From Pinus tabuliformis (lineage: Eukaryota > Streptophyta > Pinopsida > Pinales > Pinaceae): a stretch of DNA of 64,000 nucleotides. Below are positions 1-10,594 of the stretch, one piece after another. The notes under the pieces were generated by a model. The model was not told where the DNA came from. It saw only the letters and a program-made list of their open reading frames with translations, and did no database searches. The stretch is taken from assembly GCA_031772625.1 (NCBI GenBank), contig CM062804.1, forward strand, positions 281,420,610 to 281,484,609, given 5' to 3'. The position numbers and the translations under genes are program-made. Each line of letters begins with the position of its first letter. Positions within the stretch are counted from its first letter, which is position 1.

Positions 1-1143
1 TTTGCTGTACTGGGTTGCTAGCGTGACAACATGTTCCGACACCTCATCAATGCTACACTTCCTCATCACCTTCCCTACTAATATCTATGTACCTACCTTT
101 ACAGCAGGGTCATAGATGCTGGATATGGCATATCCACGGGGCTTCTTCACTAGTTTAAACTTTTCTTTCATGGATTCGGCAAGGGCCTACTCACCACCTT
201 TTCCTCAAAATATCATGGCCAGATTCTCTCCTGTGTAAGGCAATCAAGTGATCCTATGGTTCAACCTGTCAATGATGGGTATTGGCCCCTCCAACCACAG
301 ACACCCATGATGCACCAAGCATATCAGCTGCTTGATGACCAATACTATCACCGAGGTGCGGTTGTAGTCTCGCACCCAAAGTAGGTTGAGCAACCCTGCC
401 TTGTCTACTCCTCTGAGCCACCTTTGTGGCTCCAATGCAGTCATTCCGGTGTTTGTATTGATTATGCCATGCATCAGCTTCTCGATCACCAGGCGTGGGA
501 ACTTATCATGATTAACCAAGTCCCAGTCCTCAAGTTTTAGCAATGGCACCCACGCCAAGTGCGGTCTTTCAAAAACAATCTCATCTGGTAGAAGAGTGTT
601 TTGCAATGGGGTCCTACTCTCATTGTTGTCTTTCAGCACCTTGGTCTTGCCCTTGCATGGAGGGACATATTCAAGCAACCGAGTGATAGGGTCAGCACCA
701 TGGGCTTCAACCTCCTCGACTTTGACTCCTACAACCTCCTCATACATTGGTATGTCTTCAATTTCTTCCTCCTTTGGCTCTAAATTGATGGCTTTTCCCT
801 TCTCCTATGCAGTGGGCTTCGATGGGTTTCTTCATGGCGATGCACGCACTGTTATTGCAACCTACTTGACCTTCTTATCCTTTATAGTTTCCTTGGTTGG
901 GGTGGGCTTTGGTACCAACATTCTTGGTGATTTAGGGACTTCAGCTAATACCTCGTCAACCTTTGGAGCAACTACTTCTATCTCCATCTCATATTGTGCC
1001 ACCGGCTCCTTTACTTTGGTATCTGTAGCTTTCGTGGGTCTCGACATAATGCTTTCCAACAGTGCTCGTGACTTCTCTTGTAAGTTTGCAAATGATGGAG
1101 TTGCTTTCAAAGCCTCGAAGAATTCTCAGTTCATGTGTGCTTG
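1..1143 (-). pseudogene. Additional 3' ORF downstream of integrase in E1
   Basis: A coding-like minus-strand frame follows the integrase C-terminus. It begins near 1140-1110 with a Lys/Pro/Glu-rich segment (862-1110), shifts frame, and continues as 167 codons at 747-244. Coding-like sequence with stops continues to the window edge. The 244-747 part is not low complexity; it contains segments such as PLLKLEDWDL, EPQRWLRGVDK and CLWLEGPIPIIDRL. I see no membrane segment or signal peptide that would mark an envelope-like protein. Many plant Ty3 elements carry extra ORFs between integrase and the 3' LTR, and position fits that. Function unknown. The reading frame is broken at least once and the end is not visible. 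Confidence 0.6.
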
Positions 1144-1559
1144 AGAGCTCAACAACTCAATTCTCAAAATTCCAAGTGTTTTTTGCTGGACAACCACTTG
1201 TAATTTATAGGGCATATTGAATTCAAATCCAACCATTCCCCCCAAATTCAGTTCATTAATGCCATACTGGCGACAGATCTTCAAGGATCTGACCCATAAA
1301 TTTCATCTTAAATGTTGGAGGCACGATCCATTTGGCTGCATTTCTACTGTCAAATCATGGACAGTGACTTTAACGGTCACTTTGTGGTTGACCTGCATGA
1401 TTTCTCCCAGGGTAGCTTAGCTCCCTTTGCACTATCGCAAACCCTGTGACACTTCCTTGCTTCTCATAGTCCTCAAATTGCGTAGCTCCCCAACCCTGGT
1501 TGTGTAGTTTATAGCCCTGTGTCTCCTTTCATCTGCCTGGAGCACTATGACTATGCTAC

Positions 1560-2760
1560 CTTCATGTACTCACATGGCCGGACCGTCGATGTATGACTTC
1601 AATCAGCTGCCATTCACCTTTCCTAATAAGGAATGTGCATTCAATTTGACCAACTGTACCGCTCCTCTGTTGGTAATATCCTTAATGACATAGGGCCCTA
1701 ACTATTGCGTTTTGAATTTCCTTGAAAATTTATCAAAGTTGTTGTCATATAACAAAACAAGGTCATTTACCTTAAAGGTGTGTTGCTTAATGTGTCGATC
1801 ATGCCATGGTTTTCTTCACTGCTTTTGGACTTGTTGGTGGAATCCAGGTAGAAATCTCTCTTGCTCAAGCTCATCCAGCTGTGTGAGCCTTTCCTCCAGC
1901 GCTCTATGATCCGTCATACCCGTGAGTGCTGCTATGTGCAGACTAGGCACGATTTATTCCATGGGAATTACTGCTTCAACACCATAGACAAGCTAAAAGG
2001 GTGTTTTTCCAATCAACTTCTTACATGTTGTTCAATAGGCCCATAGTAGTACTAGTATATGTAGGTCCCAATCACTTCGTTGAGCATTGCAAAACTTGGT
2101 CAGCGCATTCTCTAGCACTTTATTGAATTCTTCCAACATCCCGTTAGCCTGCAAGTGATAAGGCATGCTCTTCCGGTGATATAACTGAAATTCCTCCATC
2201 AACGCACTGATCATCTCATTCAGAAAGTGTGTACTGCAATCACTCATCAAAATCTTTGGACAACCAAATTGCTTCAATACATACTCAAAGAGGAACTTCA
2301 TAGTATTCATGCATGTGCAATCCTTCATAGGTTATGCCTCTACCTAACGAGTCAAATACTCTGTTGCGGTGATAATGTACCTTGCTCCCATCTTTCCTTG
2401 GGGCTGGATGGGCCCCACAAAGTCTATCATCCATTTCTCAAAGGGTTGTAATGTCATCTGTGGATTCAGAGGCATCTCATCCCTCCATGATGGCTTGCCA
2501 ATCATTTAACACACATCATATGCTTTACAGTACGTTTTTGAATCCTGATGGAGGATTGACCACCACAACCCTGCATGTAGAATCTTCTGCGCTGTTGCTC
2601 TCCCTGCATAATGTCCTCCCGCATTTTCCCCATGAACGTCTGTGAGGATGCTGCTTCTTTCAAACTCCAATACGTACCGTCGCAATATCTCATCGAACTC
2701 CATTTTATATAGATGCCCGACAATGACAGAAAAGTATATCACGTGCACCACTAACTCCTT
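1560..2760 (-). pseudogene. Integrase of E1 (zinc-binding, catalytic and C-terminal parts)
   Basis: The HHCC-like part is around 2502-2751, with text such as HAGLWWSILHQDS. The catalytic core is at 2328-2032, with CPKILMSDCSTHFLNEM (second acidic residue) and HLQANGMLEEFNKVLENAL (the DDE glutamate region). The C-terminal part at about 1900-1580 reads as FKVNDLVLLYDNNFDKF and LGPYVIKDITNRGAVQL in one frame with stops, typical of Ty3 integrase tails. Integrase inserts the cDNA copy into the host chromosome. Several stops and frame changes make it a pseudogene. Plus-strand ORFs over the same bases have no recognisable content. Confidence 0.8.
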
Positions 2761-2959
2761 CTTCTACTCGATGGTGTATCCCTCTAGGGTAGCTCCTATT
2801 GTCATGAAGTGTATTATATACTCAAAATGACCATCCACGACGTACACTACAAATAGTTGTGCGTAAGGTAGTCCCTCCTCCAAATCAGTGGGTTCTTCCC
2901 CTATTTCGATGCACGATAGATGGTTTGGTCCCGCATTCAGTCATCAGGCTTCCCAATAA

Positions 2960-4200
2960 CTTGAATATGATATTCTTGGAACAATAATAGCCACCTACAG
3001 ACTCTCCCCCCCAACACAGGCTTATTGAATAGGTACTTCAGTGCAGAGTGGTCTGTATACTTCTTAAAATGGCATCCCAACAAGTAGTGTCTAAACTTCT
3101 AGAGCGCATATACCATAGCTAACCCTTCGCGCTTGTTGGTGGAATAGTTCTTATCTGCCTTGGATAACCTTCTTCTTGCAAATGTGATAGGATTTTCCAA
3201 GTCTACTTTGCCAGCCTATATCAGTATTGCTCCCAACACTATACATGACGCGTCGACATGTGCATGAAACTCCTTCTTCCAATCTAGGAAGACTAAAATC
3301 AACGCGGTGACCATCTTTTCTTTCAATATATCCAAGCTCTTCTTACAGTCCCCATTCTAGCAGAATGTGACATCCTTCTTCAACATCTTCTCCATAGGCA
3401 CGGTGATCTAGACATAACCTTTGATAACCTAATATCCTGTATGTCCTAGGGTAGCACGTAGCTATTTCACATTCCTTGGCTTTTCCAAGTTTAGTATCAC
3501 TGTGATCTTCGCAGGATCTACCATCAGTCCTTGTCTATAATGACATGAACCTGTAGGGTCCCAAAAGGAACACAAAATAGGCACTTCTTTGGATTGAACA
3601 CGATTTGATATCTTCGACAAGTATCTAGAATTAGGCACAAGCTTGCTACATGGTGTTTCACTAGCCCAAACACTGTCCAATCATTAAAGTATACTTACTG
3701 GAACTTATGAATAAACTCCTTGAATGCAGCAACAGCTATGCGCAAGAAAATTGCAGGTACATTCTTCAATACAAACGGAATTACAGTGTACTGAAAACAC
3801 CCCCACTTAGTCGCAAAGGTCATATTTCTCCTATCCTCTGACATGATTTTGATTTGATGATACATAGAGAACCCATCAGTGAACGAATATGCTTCCTGGC
3901 CACCTACATTTTCCAACATTTCATCAGTGAATGGAGTCGGGAAAGGATCATGTATGGAAGCGTCATTCAATATTCTAAGATCCACAAATATCCTTATTTC
4001 ATCCTTCTTCTTCGTCTCCTGTACCACCATTGGGCTTACTTAGTCAGATTCTTCCATAGGCTCAATGACGCCTGCCACAAGCATCTTGTCTAGCTCTAAG
4101 TGGAGCTTTTCCTTATTTTTCAGATTGAGATGGTAAGGTGTTTTCTTAATCGACTTCACGCCGGGCTTCAACGTGATTTTCATAACACCTAAGTCCCCAA
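2960..4200 (-). pseudogene. Reverse transcriptase - RNase H of E1
   Basis: The RT part (4030-3695) shows DEIRIFVDLRILNDA, then AYSFTDGFSMYHQIKI (motif A aspartate) and WGCFQYTVIPFVLKN. After a stop the active-site box reads VYFNDWTVF near 3690-3670, so the usual YxDD second-to-last aspartate is Asn, a G-to-A type change. The thumb and connection continue with frame changes to about 3440. RNase H follows at about 3400-3000: a frame with DWKKEFHAHVDAS keeps its first catalytic aspartate, and NYSTNKREGLAMVYAL and YTDHSALKYL are visible. RT-RNase H copies element RNA into DNA in a cytoplasmic particle. Inactive here because of the active-site change plus multiple disruptions. Confidence 0.85.
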
Positions 4201-4249
4201 TTATCCCTCTTAGATCTGTAAACTAGGTAGGGAATAAATCCTGGTATTC

Positions 4250-5340
4250 ATAGAGTAATTTAGCGACCTTATCCAGTGTCATGTCATCCCAGTAATCTCT
4301 AATCTTTGTTAATTTGGGCTCTGCCTCTATACCAATGTTTACTTGTTTCATTTTCAGTGGCACAGTTATATGAGGATTCTCAATCTACAGTCCTTCAACC
4401 TCGTGGTGACCTTCTGTTTCAGGGACGTTAATATTTCACAGATCCTCATCCTCTTCTTCAATAGTTACATTATAGCATTCTAGTGCATGACTTGGCTAAG
4501 TAGCCCAATTAGGCTGAATCAAGTCCCAAGGATCCTGTGGTATCCTGAAGATTGTTGCTTTCACCTCTTTTAGTGCTTCATCAACACAGTCAAACCTGTC
4601 TTCAAACCTGAATGTCATTATGAATCCTTTGCGTAAAATATCCAATTCACCTGTAACATGGGGAAGCTCTGTTTCTACATACCAGTTCATCGGGATGACA
4701 TCCAGGGTGTGACAAAACAAGTGCACCCATTCAGGTTGGGGCTTCTCTCCATAAGCCTAAGCCCATTTGGGCAAGTGTGCATGTAGATCATCCTGCCCAT
4801 CATATTTGTTTGTTACCAGCACCTTGGGCTTCCCAGAGCATGTTCTCATCATCCTCCTACATTCATGCCAATCAAGATGGTTCCCTTGTGTGTACCCCAC
4901 CATCTTGTTGGTGTAGCACATAGTGCCCAGTCTAATGCCTAGAAGCATTGCTTTTCTAGTACCTCGCTCTCAAATGCATCCAAAAAGATATCCACATCAT
5001 TCAATCCATCATAAGTGGGAAAATTTCTTACCTCTAACGACATGTAGCACAGTGACCAAGTCATCATGTTACAACTCAGCGTAGTTACCTCATGTAACTG
5101 ATTCTTCTAGCACTTTAATTCTTCATTAGAGTCTGAGGTGCAGGAACTCTCACGATTACATTTAATTCGTGCATCCACTATTGGATTTAGCCAATATTGG
5201 TCTTGCACTGTTATCTTATATATACAATCCAAATCGGCATTTCGCTCATAGTCGCAGACTGGTTTAGTATGGCGTGATCCCTCAGTAGGATCTAGGGGTA
5301 CTATTATGTAGAGTGATTTCTTCACAAATATCATCTTTCA
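4250..5340 (-). pseudogene. Protease-RT linker region of E1
   Basis: Coding-like minus-strand frames connect protease and RT. The best piece (4726-4496) contains DEALKEVKATIF and IPQDPWDLIQPNWAT. Others lie at 4948-4757 and 5334-5107. They look like one polyprotein broken by stops and frameshifts. No catalytic motif is visible, so no activity is assigned. Position and Asp/Glu-rich composition fit the poorly conserved spacer before the RT domain. Confidence 0.5.
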
Positions 5341-5489
5341 CTTCTTTACGTTGATTACCCCGGTCATATCAGTAGCCCAATAAATTCCAAGGAGCACAAG
5401 GTAGGTGTTGCTATCATCCATAATTTCTATTACTTCAAATTTAATTAGTGCGTTCACACCTTCAATATCTATAGTCACCCCTTGCAACT

Positions 5490-5960
5490 GCCCCATGGGG
5501 ATGATCTTCTACTGATTCACCATCCTTAGCTAAATCAGAGACTATTACAGCATGGGTCTTCCCATCCGTTCCCAAGTCTGTTTCAGTAGGACATTTGGAT
5601 ATGAACCTAGGTCCAAAATAACCTGATCCATTTCATATTCTCCTATCTGCGCAGTCAGTCTCATCTCTCGTCCTATTCTTGTTTTATGCTTACCAATCTT
5701 TCATACTATGCGTGGCTCACCCACAGTGTTTCCAGCACATCTATTTATAAATTCCTGTAACTCCTTCACAGCCTTGCTATTGTGCAGTAACTTCATGCAG
5801 GTCTCCAGGAAGGTTGTAAGAATAGAGGGGTCCATCTCCTAATCAGGCTTATCCTTGTTCCCTCAGGTGGAGGCCTTAACAAAGCTCTTCTTTTGTTCCA
5901 TGAATGTGTCAAGTGCATGCTCCAAATTAAACATAGCCTCCCTTTCTAAAGCTTTGAGAA
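5490..5960 (-). pseudogene. Aspartic protease domain of E1
   Basis: On the minus strand at about 5690-5560 the translation reads EYEMDQVILDLGSYPNVL then LKQTWERMGRP. DLGS at a hydrophobic strand is the retropepsin active-site pattern (D-S/T/L-G-S), and the surrounding text is typical of this plant Ty3 protease. An upstream segment (EHALDTFMEQKKSF, about 5930-5885) is continuous in style. The protease would process the gag-pol polyprotein. The region is interrupted by stops. Confidence 0.7.
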
Positions 5961-6179
5961 CTCATGTGATGTCTTCGAGTTGTTTCCCCTTGTCATCTCT
6001 TATTGTTATTCCACTTCGGAGCACTATATTCACATTCAGATCCTTTTCATGTGGCTCATAACTCTTTATTTATAGGGTTTGAGTTGGATGAGGTAGTTTG
6101 TCCCTTTGTCATGTATCCCATCTATCAGTGTAGGACAATATTCTATTTCATGATCAAACAGAGTGTAATACTTTCACGA

Positions 6180-7430
6180 TGGATGTCTTGGGTTAGTGCA
6201 ATCATGGGCATAATGTCCTAGTCCTCCAAAATTGTAGCATTTCAACTATCCCCAACCTCTACTAGGTCCTCCTCCACCTCAGCCTTGTCCACGCCCTTGG
6301 AATCCTATCTATGCCATCCCTGCGCTCTGGTCAGGGGGTCGTGTTTCTCCCTGTACCCTATAGGTGGGTGTTCTATCAATCATTAGTTCATAGCCTTTTC
6401 AATTATGCTCATCATGCCCTACTGACCTACAGAAGTTGCAGAACAATTGTTGAGGTGTCTATACAGAATTTTGTAGCAAATGACAGTTATCCATCGCATG
6501 TTTTCCTACAACTTGACATATAGCACACCATAAAGCAGGTCCCGTGCTTGGTCCTACCTAAGCTTTCGACATCAAAGGCATTGGTCCTCCTCCTACCAAG
6601 TAGTTCATAAATATCGAGCAATGTTCTTTTTCATGCCCCTAACCCTTGCATTTCAGGCACCATGCCTCTTCACGCATCTCTAGTCGAACTGTTCTATCTT
6701 GCTTCAAGATCTTCATCTCAAGGCAAATATTTTTCAACTGTGCATGGATCTGATGAACCCCCAGATTTGGATCTTGCATCAGTGTTTCATGCAGTTCCAT
6801 TGCAATCTCCAAGGCCTCTGCTTGAGTCGTTACCTTCTGTTGTGATAGAGCAACCCTTAGGTGAGGCAGAAGTGAAGCCATGAACCATTCATGGTGCTGT
6901 CTATCTATTAGGTTCATATCAATTTCATGAATTTTACACTTCCACTTCTGATCTAGTTCCCAAGGGGTCTCAACTAGTTGCGTCACAATTTCCTTGAACC
7001 CCAAAATTGACTGTTCCTCAGATTTAGGCCTACTAAATGCTTTTTTCAACGCAGTCTGGATGTCTACCACTCCAGCATTTGGGTTATCATTAGAGTAATT
7101 GATGTATCAGGTTAGCGCACGATCCTGTAGATCACTAACGAGCATTTCCTTCTTCATGTGATCATCTGTAATGCCCTGAGCTTCCCATACAACTTTCACT
7201 ATGAGCCAGAACTGGTCCGGGTCCTCATTTCCCAAGCCTTTGAACAAAAGTAGCTTACTGAGTTTTCCATACTGACCTATGGTGGATGAAGAGATGGTAT
7301 GAGTGAAGTTTCTTGTGATGGTGGTGAAGTTGGAGGTAGTGTGGGTGGAGGTGGCAGTCATGGGAATCGTTGTCTTGTTAACTGAATAGCAGTTCGTGGA
7401 GAATCCCATGCTACTCCTTCTTCATCACCT
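6180..7430 (-). pseudogene. Gag of E1 with four zinc-knuckle-like motifs
   Basis: The N-terminal half at 7409-7107 carries SKLLLFKGLGNEDPDQFW, typical of Retrotrans_gag. The next frame (7070-6639) continues with SILGFKEIVTQLVETPWELD, WFMASLLPHLRVAL and a helical segment. Four Cys/His clusters follow: WCLKCKGxGHEKEHC (about 6665-6625), WCAICQVVGKHAMDNC (about 6530-6480), FCNFCRSVGHDEHN (about 6450-6405) and KCYNFGGLGHYAHDC (about 6235-6190, with Phe replacing one Cys). Gag packages element RNA, and zinc knuckles bind it; one or two is the common number. All parts are separated by stops or frame changes. Confidence 0.75.
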
Positions 7431-7439
7431 CGTGGAGGT

Positions 7440-8130
7440 GAAATTAATGGACTATATTTAGGATGGTTTCTCCCTTCATTCCTGTAAGTTTTTCCGCTTC
7501 ACGTAGACCCAAACATCAAGGTAGCCGCATAATTTGTTTTTCGCACAATAACATTATAATCCAGGTATTCAAATATTTCAAGTACTTACCTCGTGGACCT
7601 TTGAAGAAGTGTCACTCTACCTCATTGTAGCTGACTAAGGTGTTGACCGCGAATTCAGTTACAAATCCCCCTATGACACAATCAAGCCAATGATCGACAT
7701 CACGCATGATCTTATCCTCAGATGCTTCCAATTTATGTACTAGCTCCGGGGTCTAAACAATAGGACCGTCAAGTTTCACCTTCCTTGGCTATCTGCTAGC
7801 TTCGCAATCCACTCGTATGGCTTGACCAGAAGGAACAAAAAAATATCTCATGGATCTCTATATATAGGTACCTGTCCTATCATTGTTCCTTTGTTGTTCT
7901 CCTACGTCGCAAATTTGTGGATCTTCCTATCCAACTAGTCTTCAATCTCTTTCTCAGTTGGATTACAGTGATAGGACATCACACATCTCTTATGCAGATT
8001 CTAGTCTCAGCAATGGAACCATTTTTTAGCTTGAGGGGGCCTGACCCAAGTTCAACATTAGTTAGCCAAATAAATCCCTACACTACTAGCTCTTTCAACA
8101 TCAGCTCGTGGAGCACGGACTGAAGTCTCA
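7440..8130 (-). pseudogene. Coding-like segment upstream of E1 gag, unassigned
   Basis: On the minus strand at about 7800-7590 one frame reads PELVHKLEASEDKIMRDVDH, then WLDCVIGGFVTEFAV and NTLVSYNEVE, with amber stops between. It looks like decayed protein-coding sequence rather than UTR. It could be the N-terminal extension of gag or a separate small 5' ORF. I do not recognise the family. The rest of the interval up to about 8130 shows no clear coding. Confidence 0.4.
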
Positions 8131-8459
8131 CCCGAAGCAGTATAGGGGGTTGCTGGAACCATGTTTCTACACCCTGAGATGGTTGTGATGTCAGTTTATT
8201 CCTTCTATTATTGCCTTCATGTAGGTTGCTTAGATCTAGGGCTTGCCATACTAGCCCTCTATTCCGCCCTTTAGTACCTTCAAGAAAAGGTATGATTGAC
8301 CTTCGTGCAACCCTAATGTGTAGCTCAGGTATTTTCCGCTACTAGGGCAGCATACCATGCAGACTCCCAAACTAGTCTAAGTGTCTTACTTATCTTATTA
8401 GCCAATCATAGTTAGTATCACGTAAAAAAAGGTTCTTACTTGCATTCACTTAACCGACG
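8131..8459. other. No gene seen
   Basis: About 330 bases between the gag-proximal coding-like sequence and the candidate LTR. I see short T- and A-rich runs and no reading frame with recognisable content. It is probably E1 leader sequence. Confidence 0.4.
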
Positions 8460-8990
8460 TAATTACATACATTCGCGCATCATATAAGCATTATAAATGA
8501 GATTCATACATAACGTGTCAAGATGCATTAACAGGAAACAAATACACAGAATTTGTAGAATGCTTCTCTTTATTGATATCTTTAGATGATTACAAACTCT
8601 ATCTGCCCTGCAAACACAGCTGCAGTGGTCCATGCACTCACTTGCAGACCTCCGCCCTAGGCCTCTGCACACTCAGCTACAGAGCCTCTACCTATGCTAC
8701 AACCCAAAACTTTGACTTCTTACTTCCAAGCTATGACTCTCTAAGAATTTTTTGAACTAATTAGAGCTTACTTACTTAGATCTTTTTATACAATCCCATG
8801 GTCCACACACCATGGGTAGATCGTTTATAGCTGACTTTACTTTACAAAAATAAGGGCGGACAACCCTTTATGACTCATGACACCTTCATGCTTGTTGACC
8901 ACAAAATTCAGAGACTTTACAATTTTATTACAAAATTTGACCCAAACATGGGCTTTTAGCCCCAAAACTGTCCTTGTGGGATCCCGTTCC
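8460..8990 (-). repeat. Candidate 5' LTR region of E1
   Basis: This interval lies upstream of E1 gag on the minus strand and has no coding signal. It contains a minus-strand AATAAA followed by GAGAAGC (around 8565-8575), which could be the LTR poly(A) signal. Boundaries are not defined because the partner LTR is outside the window and I found no confident TG...CA edges or primer site. Low confidence. Confidence 0.25.
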
Positions 8991-9049
8991 CAACAGAGGC
9001 ACTCAACACAATGGGGACCATTGCTTACTAAGGTGGGAGGATTGATCTA

Positions 9050-9454
9050 GGTGGATATTGGTGGCCACCCACCTATTCCACTTGGACCCCCAACATTGTT
9101 TCTTTCAGTTTTTCAGTTTTCTTAAGTCTAACACAATTTACTATTTTTGGCATTTTTTGGTTCCTAAACTTCATGTGTGATTTTGAGGCCCTAAACTATG
9201 TTTTTTTTTTTAAATGAAAAACATGATTCATTGACCAACCCTTTTTGTTAAAAGGTAAAGTCCTTGGATAAATACTTCTAACGATGTATCATGTGTGTCA
9301 AACGAATATCATATGTCAAAGTTACGACCCCGAGAATTTTATGTACCAATTTACCCTAATGGGGCCCATAGGTTTGGAGCTTCATCTCCTGGCGTTAGGT
9401 TTTCTGATGTTCAGGGTTTTCCATTGCTTCTCAACAATAAATATGCTTTGAAGG
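9050..9454 (+). repeat. Dispersed LTR-like repeat R, copy 1, left part
   Basis: This sequence is about 80% alike (sampled by eye over 60 bases) to 55107-55495, including shared words such as CTATTCCA, GACCCCCA and TTTCTTTCAG. It is cut at 9454 by element A and resumes at 29719. Together the pieces make about 560 bp with A/T-rich 3' sequence resembling an LTR R-U5 end. The owner element is unknown. A 78-codon ORF at 9295-9531 crosses the element A boundary and is not a gene. Confidence 0.65.
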
Positions 9455-10594
9455 TGTTATCACTCAGAAGTCTCCCTTATAAGTTATCAAAAGAAGGAAT
9501 CATCCGAGGTAACCACAAACCAATCTTTTAGGCTTAGGTTCTAGCCAATCTAAGTCCATAGACAACTCTCTCTTTATAATTTAGCTTTGTTCATATGGGA
9601 TTTTAGGCTATTCCTTAGTGCTCATGGAGTTTTGTTTTGAATTGAAGGTTGGGTGGTGGAATTCTCACAGCAGATGGATAGAACTAGGTCTTCAAGCCAT
9701 TGGGCTATGGAGTCATTAAAAGGATAACATAACTGGACTAGATCATTAAAGGGAATTTTCATAGGGTAGGCTAGCAAAGGAAAAGGCATATCTTCAGGTT
9801 TGATAGATGAAATGATTCTAACCAGGGTGAAAGGGCACTTAAAAATCCTTGGACCAAGATAAGAATGAAGAAAATAGGGTGATCATGAGCAAAGGGAAAT
9901 CAAGAATCCTTTGTTATAGACCAGAGGAGAAACTATGGAAGCAAAGGAGTAGTTAAGAATTCCTGAGCTAAGATAGTTTAGGAGAAAACATTCAGAATGT
10001 AAAACAATCAAGACAGAGTGCATTCAAGCAATTTCTGAAATATCATTCCTTGTTATACATTTAGATTTTAGAGAAACAAACAAGATTATGAAGAAACATA
10101 AGAGAAAACAACAAGAAACATGAGAGAATACTTATTTGTATTTCGATTTACACAAGAATCCTAGTGCATTCAAGCAATTTCTGAAATATCATTCCTTGAT
10201 CTAGCAAGCCAATCCAATCATTGATACAATAAAACTTTTATTTGAGAGAAAAAGTCTATAGAAATGTCATGGAATCTACACTACATAATTTGAAATGTGA
10301 AGTATTTATACAAAAAATAATTACATCTCATAAGAGTTTGGGATTTAATTTAGCAAATAAAATATCTTCATGCATGAAGATAGAGACATATGTGAAACTG
10401 CTTCTTGTTGACCCTTTTATTGTGGTGTTTCTGGATGTTTCTGTTGAGTTTTGAGCCCTTTCAGATGACTAATAGTTGTGGTATTTCCACGCAGGAATAT
10501 TATTTACTTTTATCTTTCACTGATACTCTTTGACTCTGTTACTCTTTAACTCTGCTTATCTTTCACCCGTTTCACCTGGCTGCCTTCAAATTTA

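Larger units (their letters stand above)
1..8990 (-). mobile_element. Degraded Ty3/gypsy retrotransposon E1, truncated by window edge
   Basis: On the minus strand the order is gag (about 7430-6180), protease (about 5960-5490), a linker, RT and RNase H (4200-2960), integrase (2760-1560) and an extra downstream ORF (1143 to the window edge). That is Ty3/gypsy order. All domains carry stops and frameshifts, so the element is dead. RT and RNase H are recognisable by conserved motifs, but I could not place the element in a clade. No paired LTRs are visible because the 3' end lies outside the window. The candidate 5' LTR is near 8460-8990. Nothing in this copy shows the second RNase H seen in elements A and B, so it is a different lineage. 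Confidence 0.8.

Noticed and set aside
596..1144. 182-codon plus-strand ORF, Ser/Thr-rich
   Set aside because: Antisense shadow of the E1 3' ORF; the minus strand has the conserved-looking text and the right place in the element.
9295..9531. 78-codon plus-strand ORF
   Set aside because: It crosses the exact left boundary of element A (9454/9455), so it is an accident of the junction.
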